64,000 bases of DNA, taken from assembly GCF_965638725.1 (NCBI RefSeq), contig NC_134963.1, positions 2,859,501 through 2,923,500 of the forward strand, given 5' to 3'. The notes under the pieces were generated by a model. The model was not told the origin of the DNA and made no database searches. It was given only the letters and a program-made list of their open reading frames with translations. Shown here one piece after another: positions 1-12,529 of the stretch; within the stretch, counting starts at the first letter, position 1; every line of letters starts with the position of its first letter. The DNA is from Aptenodytes patagonicus. Lineage: Eukaryota; Chordata; Aves; Sphenisciformes; Spheniscidae. Position numbers and translations under genes: made by a program.

Positions 1-448
1 CTTTCTAGAATCCTCTTTTCCGTATTCAGAGCAAAGAACCACCTTACGGAAACATGTTTTCAAGTATTCAGTAAGATGATGTGTGATGTCAAAAGTTTTG
101 TAATCATCCTAAAATTGAGTTTAGAAAAGTCAGATTACAGACATATCTGACACCTTTTGCTGCAGGAGATGTTGTTTTCGTTTGATTAAAACAATGGCAA
201 AAATAGTGTAAAATTATCATTGGAACAAACACAGTTTTCTTTCTAGATATTTTTATCTTCTGATTTTCTACACAAGCTAACAATTCAGGATTTTTACTGA
301 TTTTAACTGTGATCACATACCACTGGCCCCCAAACAAGTCTGGAAATAAATATAGGACTAGATGATGTTTAAAATTCTGCCTCTGATCTAGTAAAGCACT
401 TATTTTTTACATATCACTAAAGAACTGCTCATTTTTAAGTTACAGTAC

Positions 449-1158
449 CTGAGTTAAAAAGTCTGTTGAACAATCATCTCCTTGAGCAGCCACTTCTTGA
501 ATCAAATGTTTAATACCTTTTTTCGACAGCCTCTCTTCAACAGAATTACCACTTATAAGCCTGTAAAACAAAGTAACTCATTAAATACTGCTCTCTAGAG
601 AACAGTGACACTTTCTGAAACTCAACTGTTCCATGTCTAATGTTCCTCGCCTACAGCAGTGAGCACCAACACTTGTTTAGAGTCCATCAGGTGTTTTTGT
701 AGGAAGTTTTGTATTCTTTTTTAGTTTCTTAGAGGAAGGTGCTTTTTTTACATCTGATTTCGTATTTTCAAAACACCAGGTTCTTCTACGTTCTTATTTT
801 CAAAATGAACAATGAACAGTACTTCATTTTTAAAGGGATTTTAAAAGAACAAATGACTTAAACTAAAAGGACGACCTCAACCAAAAATCCTAGTTTCACC
901 TAAAAACATCTTCCCTCTATTTTTGATTTTAAAACACCTATACTATTTCTTAGCGTAAAAGTCACCTGTATACGTATCTCTGTCTCTTGCAATGTTATCA
1001 CACCATTCCTTAGCCTTTGTATCCATCAGCGGATCTAAATCAGTGTCATAGAAGACAACAGTATCCGCACCTACATGGCTGACACCTGTGGAGGGAGTGT
1101 GGGAAGAGAGAACAGCACAGGAGAAGCGCTTGTCTTGGTTGAAGTTTTTTATGGATTC
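449..1158 (-). pseudogene. EP400-like exons: helicase motifs V-VI and following block
   Basis: 966-1158 reads FNQDKRFSCAVLSSHTPSTG, then ADTVVFYDTDLDP, then AKEWCDNIARDRD, where human has AQEWCDRIGRCKD. The arginines of motif VI (CDRIGR) are changed to CDNIAR. 449-560 reads LISGNSVEERLSKKG and EVAAQGDDCSTDFLTQ (human LVSGNSIEEKLLKNG, EVAAQGNDYSMAFLTQ). Both exons keep splice borders. The next EP400 exon was not recognised in bases 1-448. Confidence 0.85.
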
Positions 1159-2115
1159 CTAAAATGGGGAGACAAGCAACTTAATTACAAATTCACATTA
1201 ATAAAGAATAAATCTCTAAACAAACTTCTTTACAGAATGAGAAGATCAGAAAAATTGTTTTCTTAGTAGTTCCCCAACCGACATTAAGCTTGCAAACATT
1301 TTAAGTGTGACTGCCCACATTACAGATCTACACAATTCACAATTAATTTGTGTACCATTAAAACTATTAATTTATGGTGCAGTCAACCAGATAAAAATCT
1401 GAAGATCTGTTACAGTAGTCACATTATGTCCTATGACTAAGCACACCTGACCGGGTTATCACATTCTGTGCGTGCTTCATCATTTTTCTTGTCTATTGAC
1501 TAAATTGAATCCCTTCTATTGTGCTGCCTTGTGTTGCTTCAAGGCAAAGTATTTCTTTATGTTTTATACTGCATCTGACAGAAAGCATAACAATGCAATT
1601 TGAAATAAAAAAAATAAGAAAAGAATAACTTAACTAGATTGTTAATGTTTGCTCAAATTGTAGGCCCCAGAGGATACTGAGAATCTTACTGGGGAGGGAA
1701 ATGAGCATACTTTCAATTTATCCTCAGGCAATGCCAGGGCACTCTACAAAAAACAAAAGCCCCTGGAGTAAGGCTGAGGAAGTGCCAACATAAAAACAGC
1801 AACTACACTTAACGTACTAGCAATGTAGATAGCTACAGATAATGAAAGCAAAAGTAATTAATCAAAACACTATTGTGAAATAAAACACCTGTATTTCAAG
1901 CACAAATTACTCACAAATGTAGGACTAGTGGCATACCTCTTGGAAACACCCTGGATGCCTCATCAAATAGTAATATGACTGACATATTTCATATATAATT
2001 ATTTTGTGCTACAGCTACATACGTAATTTGCTTAAATAACTAATGAAATTATGCAAATGTATTAGGCTTCCCTTTAGCATTTTCCCTCCCACTATGAGCA
2101 TCTATTCACAATTAC

Positions 2116-4341
2116 CTTGAGTAAGAGGTTCTCTTACCAGATAATGCCAACTGTGAGCACCGCTCTCATTAACTTTTTTGTATGTGAGAAAATCAAAGTT
2201 CAAGAAAAGCTCCAATATATCAAGCACTGGAATCATCTGCGTCAAAACCAACACACGATGTCCTCTTGCTTTCAGCTTCTGAAGCAAGACAGCCAGAGCT
2301 TCCATCTTGCCTGTTTATGAAATAAGAACCTGAAGGTTCTGCAGGCAGCATTCAACAATTAGAGAAAGCGCATTCACACAGTTAGAACAGGTGGTGGTTT
2401 GTTTGGTTTTTTTAATACCTGAATCATGCTGCACCAGTCAGGGATCTGGAAACTGTAGAAAATGAGGCCTTGCTATCTGCTGCATTGAATGGAAGTAGGG
2501 AAGTATCTGTTCCGTTAGATTAAACTTCAAGACCTTCATTTCATGGGTATAAGGAGGATTTGCTACATACAAATACGGAGTAGCAACAGCAACAGCTGGC
2601 AATACACACATCTCTCTAAAACAAACCAAAACTTTAATATACTAATTTTTAACAGCTTGGGCTACTAATTACTCAGAAACAGTAATAAAGAAGATGTCTG
2701 CATGGAAGCATAAAGGACCTGGCTAAAGGTAATTGAAAGCAAATCAGTAGATGAAGTTTTATGTTAACATCAAGTAAATGCAAAAACACTCAAGAGCAGA
2801 ACAAGAGGGAATTTCCACTATCCGTAAAGTTACCCAGATAAGCTGACTTACAACTCCTACTTTTTTGTAAGTATTGACATAAAAAATACAAGACGTCAAA
2901 ATGAAGCAGAATTGCTATATAACTAATAACAATTACCATGGAACTATTAAGAGTTTTAAAATCTTAGAACGATCTAAAATGATACATCAGGGATGCAAAT
3001 AGATTCTGCATAAAGGAATTTAGCCTGCAGTAAGGATAAAACAAGGCAACTCATTTATCACTTTTAGCATTTTACAGTACTTTACATAAATACCCTGTTT
3101 TGGATAGCAGTATACACCCATCAAATTTGTGCAAAGACTGCAAATGGATTTGTCTCAATTACCTCGTAACAACATCCTTCAGGGCGATCCCTTGCTGCTT
3201 CACTGTCAGAATGAGTTCTTGCAATGGATTCTTTAGAACCTCTGAAGTACTTGAATATGGAAGGCAATTTGCAAAGCCAGCCCAGCACCATTTGTTAGTC
3301 CTGGCAGAACAATGCTGAGAGATTTTTCTTTCACCGATCCAAGAGCAAATTTCCAACAAGTCTCTGCCATACAGGGGGGGTCTGGAACAACGACGCTCAT
3401 TCCCAAAATGTATTCTGTCCAGGTGTTCTTTTAGTTGTCTTTTTTCTTCTATGGCGCCCTTTAAATTCAAAATTCTTTTCTGAATGTATTTTGATCAGAT
3501 AAAGCTTATGCAAAAAAGAAATCTATGCAAAAGAAAGCTGAACATAAGGATAATTTAGTTAATGCAAGAGTTCTAGGAATGACTATGAAAGGAGACATGA
3601 GCAGGAGAAAAGCTGATGATTAGAATAGTATTTGTGATATAAGGACATACGTTAGGTTTGGTATTTTAATGAAAAATAAATCTGCTTTCCTACTCTATGC
3701 CTACTAACAAAAATATAATGGCCCTTTCAAACTACCATTGGAGAGTCCACTAGTACAGATGGATGAGACTAGTCAATTACCATATTCTACATGCTTTAAA
3801 TATTAAAGCTTTGACTATTTCAGCAGACAGATATGCACACATGAATCTTGTAAAATATACATTGTTCATGATCAAGTATATGCTCTATCATATAAAGAGT
3901 TAGCATAGTACCTGAGTTGGACACGAAAGTGTAGATACTGATTTAGATTTAGCACTCAAGTCATCCACTGTCACACTAATAAATTCTTTTTTCCAGGAAA
4001 GCAGCAAGACAAGAAAAATACTTCAATGAAGAAAAATAATTTAGTTTCACAGACACACGATATTACAATATAAGGATATTGTAGCTTCTAGAATTTTGAT
4101 TTCTGAATAGTTAAAGTTAAAAAGAAAAAAAAGGAGGGAAAAAAAATAGAAAGATGTGAATGGAATCACGTAGCACCTTATGTTGATGCTTCAGAGACTG
4201 TCTACCAATAAGCTGACAGAATTGACTGTAAGACAAAGTAAATGTTTTCCCTCTAAACTGTAATGTTACAGGCTTCTCTGGCTGAGCAAGTCTCTCGTGC
4301 TCCAGCTGTGGAAGCCACTGGGCCGAGAACTATCTTGCCGC
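2116..4341 (-). pseudogene. EP400-like exons of the spacer and start of helicase lobe 2
   Basis: 4177-4341 reads LAQPEKPVTLQFRG then FTLSYSQ (human VAQPETPVTLQFQG, FTLSHSQ), with a TAG upstream in the same frame. 3163-3480 reads KEHLDRIHFGNERRCS then YGRDLLEIC. 2419-2615 reads PYFHSMQQIARPHFLQFPDP, then TGA (2438-2440), then LVQHDS. 2116/2138-2310 reads KMEALAVLLQKLK, VLVLTQMIPVLDILELFLNF and FLTY. Each lines up with successive parts of human EP400. Confidence 0.85.
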
Positions 4342-7300
4342 CTGTTAAGAGAAGACAAAAAAGGTACAAGGTTTAAAAATAAGGATTTCCTCACTGTACA
4401 CTGCAGGATTTGAATGCTTATCCCATGCATATAGTGTGCCCTATTTCCAAAGAAGGCCAATTTTACTCTAGACATAACTCTTGGGTTGCACGTAACTGCA
4501 CACAGACTAGGTCTCCCTCTAATACTGGGTGTTCTTAAACTACACATGAAATGTTCTTCCCCTCAGTACCACTGGTAGACCTATTTTAAAAAAAAAAAAA
4601 AAAAAAGGATGATTTCCTAGATACAGTTTGACTGGTATTTCACATGGCTACTCATTTGATTTGACAATGTACAAACTTTGCAAGGGCTTCAGGAGTCTGC
4701 ACAGGTATATTTTAAGCAAAGTTTTTGGGGAAAACAACCACAGAAATGTAGCCATATGTTTGGGTTAATACCTGTCCTAGACTGTATTCTTCATCGTACT
4801 AGCCTGATTACCTGGCATAAACAACGCATGCCTTACAACGACTATGCCCTTGAAGAAGAACTAGAAGACTGATAAAAGGGGAACATCCTGCCCTAGAAGG
4901 TGTTGGAGGCTAGAGGATTGCCAAAAAACCAAGAAGTCAGCAAGAAACTGCAGTAACTAGGGGAAAGGTAAAGGCGGCAGGGGGAGATCGTGACCACCGA
5001 CTCAATTCAAGACTGGAAGGACTTGCCCCCCCCGCAAGGAGCATGCGTGCTAATTTACATGGCAAGCGAGGCTAATTTGAACACAACTAACCGATGAGCG
5101 TGAACTTAGGCGGGCTTTTACTAATCATGTAACAAGATAAATACGCTGCAGTTCTTCTGTGTGGTGTGCTAGCTTTGCGGAATTACCACCTAGCACCCAT
5201 CTTTGCGCAAACATGAGATAAATGAGTATCTCGGCTCTGGGTGTAAGATTGGCTTATTGCACACCGGGTACCGGACCCCGCTTGTGGGACAACAGTATAA
5301 GAGATCTTTTCCTGCACAATTCATTTTTAGCAACGAAAGAAGTTCTTAAAACAGTTAAGACCACAAAAGAGTAATTATCAGATATAATTTTCAGTCTTCC
5401 TTCATACTGAATGCTTCCTGTTCAACCATGCAAAAACTTATACTGTACCCAGCTGAAATCACTACCTAGAGAATTTAGAAAAGGCCTGAAAAAGAGCATG
5501 CTTGAAATACTTAAAAATACTAAATACTAAAAAACAGTCTGTTCCAAAGGGCTGTGTCATATAAAAAAGACCCAGTTCATAATGACCTTTAGTAGTGGCT
5601 CAGCAGAGACCCAGAGAACGGGACAGTGATGATGCCTAAATCCGATCAGTCAGTTAAGACTGACACGTGTGGAAAGCTCTCACACGCTGCAGGTCAGGTC
5701 TGAAGAGACAGTTTCACTAAGATGGTATACCTGGAGACCAACGCAACTGTCGGCAAAATTTCCAGTGTTTGCACAGTAGTATCATTCTGTTTAAAAAAGA
5801 CAGACTGATAGATAATAAGGAATTTTGTTTTGATTTTGTGAGCGAATTTCTGTTAGAAAACTGCTAATGGAACTTGATATTCAAATATGTAATGCGCAAA
5901 TGCATTCAGTACAACCTCATTTCTTCCCCAAATTCAAGCAATATTTAAAAAAAAAAGACAGCAAACCAGAAAGCAATGGTTTATTATACGTACAACACAC
6001 CTTTTCCTATGCTGATTTTCTGAAAACATGGCAAGGGGTTGTCATCTTTGTATTTTCTCATTATGATCTGCCATAACTGTTGCTGTGTCTACTGTCTGCT
6101 GCAGCTGAGACCTTGAGAAGTCTCTAGTCCTACCTTCGGGCTTCTGTCCATACCGCACCAGTGTAAATAACCCAAAAATTAACAAATTTGGTTTCTACAC
6201 ATACAAAAAAACCATACACGAGGAAGTTGTTAATCCCTTCTTCCTAATACAAAATCAAGTTAAAAAGCAAAGTTATTTTTAGTCAGTAATCTGAGCTAGA
6301 AGAGGTGCCCAGCTGCAGAGCATACGGCAGGAGGGATTCTGCTTCTGTCAACACGCAGAAGAAACACAATATACTGTAAAATGCAAGTACACCAAATGCT
6401 CTAAAGCTCCAGTCTTCTCTGAAAGATTACGTGGAGGGGTACAAGCATGACAGATCTCCCATATTCCTTAGTCATCTTTGGAGTCTGGAGACAGCAAGAA
6501 AACTCCCCAAAAGATGCTAATAAGGATCCAACTTAATGGAGCAAAGGCTTAACTATGGCTAGGTGCAATGTAAGTACAGAAAGCAGGGGATCTCTACTTC
6601 CATGCATCTTCAGGCAGTCTGCTTTTAACAACATACCGCAATTGTAAAAGCTGACTTCACAGTAACTGTTTCGTGTAGACAACTTCAGGGAAAACATCTA
6701 AACGGTAAAAGAATGAGTTCTTTTTCTGCTTTACGTATATATTTTAGCTATCGCTTCTAATTCTTAAATTTCATTAACTGACAAAGCTCCCTCCTGGCAG
6801 AGCTGCCTAACAGAACTAGTGCAGGACATCCTCCTTGTCACCTGTTACAGCCGCGTGTGACACAAGCTGTCCTGGGCTTCAGTAACCATACTCTGCTCTT
6901 ACCAGGTTAATTATTGTAAAATGTTTACGTCTACATTGCTCTACAGCAGAATTACATTCGCTCCAAGACTCAAAAATGAACCCTCCCAACTGCTCTTCAG
7001 AGAGAAGAGTCATTAATAGCAAAAACAAAAGGTCAAAATTTAACAGAACACCTTTTTTTCTTCCCCTTCCCCCGCCCCCCCCAAAAAACCCAACAAGACT
7101 TCTTTAAGTGCTTTGCAAGCACATCTTAGACTTAAAATTAATCAGAAGGAGAAGATTTAATTATTCTGCTTAGGAGACTCCACTGCAGAAGTCACTTCCA
7201 CTGTTTGATCAAAACCACAACAGACTTGAACTCTATTGAGTTTGGCAGGGAAGATCACAACTGAGCCTTTGTAAATGAAAAGAACTATTAAGTGGTAAAA

Positions 7301-7483
7301 AGCAGTCTGCTTTCCCTCAGAAGACTAGCATACAGTCTTTAGCAGTGATCAGTTTGGAAACAAAAGACAGCAAGAAAAACAAATGCTTCTGAATGAGCCC
7401 TCTCACCCTCACAAATATTACTCACTTTCACCTGTTACTTACAATAAATAAATCAATAAATCAGTCACTGGAACTCTGCATAC
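4342..7483. other. Stretch without recognised exons inside the EP400-like unit
   Basis: Apart from a probable LTR (4773-5294) and an A-run at about 4588-4607, I see only short, unrecognised open frames. Human EP400 has long Ser/Pro/Ala-rich coding sequence in the equivalent place. None of it could be recognised here. Confidence 0.55.
4773..5294 (+). mobile_element. Probable solo LTR of an endogenous retrovirus
   Basis: A 522-bp block begins TGTCCTAG and ends GGGACAACA (TG...CA ends). It differs in composition from its A/T-rich flanks: it is CpG-containing, with a 'gataaatac' TATA-like element (5136-5144) and a 'gataaatgag' signal-like element near 5218, followed by a GC-rich end. No coding remnants lie beside it. 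I could not find a clear target-site duplication, so the borders are tentative. Confidence 0.45.
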
Positions 7484-8530
7484 CTATTTGGTTTGAGCTT
7501 CATCGGCTCGAGTCTGGGTGACGAAGGAGAACAGTAGATCTCTTCAATAAGCTTCCTAGTTACCTTCAGTTTTGGCAGTATTTGTGCCAAATTATCTGAG
7601 AATGATTAAAAAGCTCACAACAGCTGATGCCAGAATTAAACCAAAACGTGGAGGAGCCAACTGTCACGTGGTTTTGCAGAGAGCAGCTGCCGTTACTTTA
7701 AAAGGTTTCAGCAACCTACACCATGAAAATAGAGCATTATGCTCATGTTACCAAGAGTCAAAAACAGGAGAGCACCCTCAAATTACAAGCTCTGCAGTTA
7801 ATTCAATGCTTGTAATTAAAACATTTGTCTTTGTGGAACTGTCATTCCAGGCTCATTCGTTCCCACCAGGCTCATCCATTCCCACCTTGGTACCTTAACC
7901 CTACTTCCTTCACAAGCCTTTCACACTCACCCTGTCCCCCCCGCCCCAAAATTATTTTTCCAACAGGCTTAAAGGAGTAACTATTTGAATTTCCCAGGAC
8001 ACATAATGCTACTGTTTTAGCTTTGTCCAGTCTTTCTTAAGCCTCTACTATTGCTGAAATCACTAGGAAAAAAATGGATGAAATCCCTTGCAATATAACT
8101 TTAACAAACAGACTATAGTTAAAACTAAACTGTGGCATCTGAGGCAGCTTCTCACCTCCAGAGCTGTACACAGCTATGCCTTTACTGCTCCTCAGGACAG
8201 GACAAGAATGGCAGCTTTCCCTTGATCCCAAGGCCCATCAGTTTTGGTTCATTGGGAACTTTAAGCAAAACCAAAAAATGTTGCAAAATAGTCTGACCAC
8301 CCTTGACAAGGATAGCAAATTCCCAGCATACCTACTGAATTCAGCACTAGCATAAAGTCAATGGTTATTATTTATAGTCTTAGCAGTTGCTTCTAAAAAT
8401 AAATGAATTAGCAATTCAGATTTTGAAATTTAATTGGAACCTGAGTTATGTGTAAGAAATTTTATGTCCTAAGCCACCTGCTCTCCCAGTCAAATCAAGT
8501 CCAGCACAAGAGAATTACTTCCCTGCTCAC

Positions 8531-9675
8531 CTCCCAAAGATCCCATCCTAATGCATTCAGCACTAGAGAAGCAGTTGTAAACTCCAGCGTGTCCAATACA
8601 AGGGAAGAACTTGGAAGCCGGGGACTTATCAGATCAGGATGGTTACACACCCTTAGCAGCTGCGTCAGAATATGGAGGACGCTGACAAAGTGCCCACTTC
8701 TAAGACATTCTTGAGTTCTGTTATTTAAAATTAAAATATAATTTAAATTATCTTTAAAAAACAGTGCTTTTTAGGAGCTTAGGTCTTTCTGCATACTCAA
8801 ATTGTTTTTCTGAATAAATCTGATAACACCAAGTTATCAAACTTGGAAAAGTATGAGTTTAAAAATGCAATCTTCTATTCTTCCGGCTTCTCTCACATTC
8901 ACACAAACTTTATTAGATTTATAGAATATATTCTTATTTTAAAATTCAGATTATGATAAACCTGAATTTCTCAAATAGCCACTCTATTTCAAATGGAAAT
9001 GACATTGGATAATATCTGAAACACATATTGTCAATATTAAGGCCTTTTTTTTTTTTTTTAACACCTGAATAAATACCACCTTAAATTACCAAATTCACTG
9101 GAAAATACAAACTAGACATATCAGAAAAGCAATGTAACGTATAACCTAGGATATTCAGTTCCTAAATAACTTAAGAACTAAATTTAGACAAAAACTGTGA
9201 CACATGGTCAATTGTCTAAGTTATAAATATTTTGTCCTATATATAGTTTGTCCCATAAAGTGCAAATACTGTTTATTTATGCTTCTTTTCACCTTGTAAA
9301 ACAACTAGATCTAAATAAACAAACACATAATGAAGAAGTGGATGAATGCAATTACCACTAAGTGTAGAACATGATTAGCCTGCACAACACTATGATTATG
9401 CCAACGTGCTTTAACCTTTAGGTTTGCCCATGACTCGCTTAGAAATAACACACCAGCAAACAAGCTCTCTTATTGTAACTGGAACGGTTCCTAACTTTAA
9501 TGATGAATGAACAATTAAGAACTACTCAACAGATGTACCTTGGTTTAGACAAGAAGTCTTTATACATTGACTTCTGCCAATTAGAAAAAGTACATGTAAG
9601 CACCTGCTCGTATCTCCTTGGTAACTGCTTCTCAACATGAATTTTCGACCTCCGCAAAATAAATGACTGCACTAC
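8531..9675 (-). pseudogene. Two EP400-like exons: QPFILRR block and CNHP block
   Basis: Exon 9539-9675 reads VVQSFILRRSK then VEKQL (human VTQPFILRRTKRDVEKQL) and ends AG/GTACAT. Exon 8531-8717 joins it in phase (split codon) and reads TQECLRSGHFVSVLHILTQL then CNHPDLISPR (human TQEALKSGHFVNVLSILVRL, CNHPGLVEPR), ending at GTGAGC. Both are free of stops. Confidence 0.86.
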
Positions 9676-9766
9676 CTAAAAGAATACAAAACATTAATTC
9701 CTAACTGTATTTCCTCAGAGAAAGAGATACTAGTATTAAGACACTATCCTCAAGATAGTTGCAGTC

Positions 9767-9930
9767 TCACTGCAACTCTCTGGTAATCATCTTCATTCCC
9801 CTCCTCAGATGTTACCTTCGTAAAATCCAGATAGGACTGGGAAATCCCTGGAATCAGGAAACGGGCCATGGCCCACAGATCCTTTAAGGCAGTAGGCAGA
9901 AGCGTATCCATCAAGAGTAAATGATGATGA
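9767..9930 (-). pseudogene. EP400-like exon: motif III region, frame-shifted and ending in a stop
   Basis: LLLMDTLLPTALKDLWAMA, FLIPGISQSYLDF and DYQRVAVRLQ match human LLLIDSPLHNTFLELWTMV, FLVPGISRPYL and DYYHKVVIRLH. The matching frame starts one base after the acceptor's phase. It then runs through RLQLS into TGA (9750-9752) with no GT donor. Confidence 0.82.
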
Positions 9931-10002
9931 CTGTGAACAACGAAGATAACAATTAAGGTAGACAAAAGCAAAATGAAAAATTTGAATGAATGCTTCAGCC
10001 CT

Positions 10003-10167
10003 CTGGAGATAGAATGTTGCATCCCAGTGCTTCTCCGTCATATTATTACCGTTCTGCCTCTCATCTGAAACTAGGTACGTCCATCGTACTTTCATGAATG
10101 CTTCACAGTCTTTAAAGAATTGCTTGCAGGAGGCAATACATACATTAAAGTTGGGGTCAGTCCATTT
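10003..10167 (-). pseudogene. EP400-like exon: motif II (DE box), splice donor lost
   Basis: 55 in-phase codons including VCIASCKQFF, VRWTYLVSDE (motif II) and MTEKHWDATFYLQ. After the last aligned codon (CTC CAG) the expected GT is AG (10001-10002), so the donor is gone. The next exon begins about 73 bases on and its aligned frame is displaced by one base. Confidence 0.85.
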
Positions 10168-11677
10168 CTGCAACATAAAAACCACAAAAATCCTAAAGGC
10201 TTTTTTGGTGGCTTTCAGAGCCAAGATTATTAAGTGTTTCCTCTTCTGGAATTAGAATAGATTATCTTATCTTGCACTTCATCCCAGCGCAGTTCTTCAA
10301 AGCTCTCAAAATTCCAAAAGGGAAGAGAATGCTCAGTTTAACTCTCTGGTCGTGATGTTTGAAATATTATATAAAATACCCTTAACAGAAACTGTTTTTT
10401 TAAAGAAGAACGAACTTTTCCTACAAAACACAGTAGACCAAGTTTCCTAGCCATCCAAAACAACTGGCAATGAAAAGCCATCTTTCCTTATACATTTTTA
10501 AATTGTTCCTTGAAGAGTTTGGACATGTTTCAGAATACTTATACTTGTTGTTACAGGTTATCAATAGTATTCATACTGAATGGATAAATTCTGATCTCTA
10601 AGATTCGTATGTGGCAATCTTTAGGTGAATTCTACCCAGAAGTATCAAAATTATTATGGACTTGACCGCAGAAGCTGTCAAATGTGTGAATTAACATCCT
10701 AATACTTACTTTCAAAGGCAAATGAAAAATTAGAAACACAAGACACAAAGATAAAATTGCAAGAATGAAAGGAAAAGTCGCAGAACTAAAGGAATAAATA
10801 TGCTCAAAGCTAAGGCAATTTCGTTAATTTTCTTCTGCTCTGCTCAGGTCACAAGGCAAGAAAAAGCTACGACATGATTTATATGGCCCAATTCTACAAA
10901 CTTAAGAGAGAAGTGAAAAATTGTTAGTAAATCTAAGATTATATGAAGGACTCCAATAAAGAAAGAAATTGAAAAGTAACTGGAAAATACACATCATCCC
11001 AAAAGGAGGGATAAAAGTTGTATGTTGTAAAAGCATTAATGGAGGAACCCAAGAAGTTCCTTGTAACTATGGAAGTTGAAAATACAAAAAATAGAGGGGG
11101 GAAAAAAAAAAGGAAGAAGCATATTTTGCAAATCAGTTTAGTGAAGTTTTGAAGCCTGAAAACACATACATGGCTTCCAAGCTACAAAACACACACCGAA
11201 CTTCCTGTTGCTTCTTCTGGATTACGCATCAATTTCTCATCCAAAAAATGGCTAAATTCAACACATTTTCTTAATAAACTTCTGCAAATACTAAGATGAG
11301 GTACAAGTCACTGGAGCAAAGATGTGAGTTTCCCCATACAGAGACTAGGTACTAGTCAAAAACGTCTGTGCAAAGGGACATCATGGCAGTAAGTACATAC
11401 ACACAACTTAAAAAGGCTAGCCAGACATTGCTGGTCATCAAAGCAGATTTTATTGGTAAATACCAAACTCTGCTTATGAACTAGCATTCATGAAATGAGG
11501 AAATGTCTTCATTCTTCCAGTATGCTACATAACAAAAGAGAAAAGAACCAGGTTGTGATATCACTATACTGAAGTTTTTAACTACAATGGTATAACTGTG
11601 ACTCGGGCTGATATTTCTTTCTGTGTAATGCTTATGTTACCCAGTACATGTGCAGATGAAACAGCGTTCCACAATAC

Positions 11678-11811
11678 CTGCCTTTTTTTAAAAAGTTCTC
11701 CTGGGTTCCCAAGATACAGAAGAATTTTCAAAGCAGGACACCAGTATTTCAGTTCAATCTCCCACTTCAGCACATTAAAGTTTCGTGAAACAAGAATAGG
11801 ACCCCAGTTAC
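11678..11811 (-). pseudogene. EP400-like exon: ATPase domain, motif Ia region
   Basis: In phase with the Walker A exon (split Gly codon) and bounded by CTACAG and GTATTG. NWGPILV, VLKWEIELKYWCP and LKILLYLG match human NWGPHLVVV, ILKWELELKRWCP and LKILSYIG. At least one residue is deleted in frame. Confidence 0.88.
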
Positions 11812-12081
11812 CTGTAGAGATAAAAGGTACAGCATGACTGGAAATGACTGCATACCACTTCAGAACTTACAAGAAAAGGCAATTGTGTATATACAAACAA
11901 CATACACATGCACTAACAATGAAAGGAATTGTGTATCCTGTTTTATAAAATTTATTCCAGGTACATTTCTTTAAGTGATACATATTAAAAGCAATTTTTT
12001 TTCCTCTTACTGAAAACACATTCACTAATGAACTGTTAAAAATACAGATTTATAAAATAAAAGATCTACAATATTTCATAC

Positions 12082-12529
12082 CTTCATTACATGCCAGGTG
12101 TGCAAAAAAAACTTGCACTGTTTTTCCAAGTCCAGCTTCATCAGCCAGAATGCCACTGAGGTTCATCTTATACAGCTTTCCCAACCACTCTAGTCCAGTC
12201 TTCTGATACTCTCCAAGAGTGCCGCACCATAAAGACGGAGCATCACTTTTTACTACTGTTGTGATTTGAGCACTGCCTTTGGGTAACAACGCTTCCGCAA
12301 CAGCAGCGGTGTCTGCTAAATCTCTCGTGTATTTCTTTACAGTAGATGTGAGAAGTTCTGGAAGCACCACTTCCTTCTGAAGGCTCTCTTTCTTATTCAA
12401 GCAGTCTCTTATTTCTGCACAAAATAATAAAAATTGTGGTGCCGCCATATCCGAGATGAATAATTCATTAACAAATTTGATGCCTTTTACAGCTAAGCCA
12501 GGGTCTAAAGAACAGAAGAATTCTGAACA
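12082..12529 (-). pseudogene. EP400-like exon: helicase motif I (Walker A)
   Basis: Encodes [45 protein letters not shown] and [10 protein letters not shown], all EP400 signatures. The ATP-binding GLGKT is intact. Two residues are missing right after KTVQ (human KTVQIIAFFAHL, here [10 protein letters not shown]). The acidic stretch upstream in human is replaced by unrelated sequence. The acceptor at 12530 puts this exon out of phase with exon 12902-12980 and leads to an early stop, unless a small exon was missed. Confidence 0.88.
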
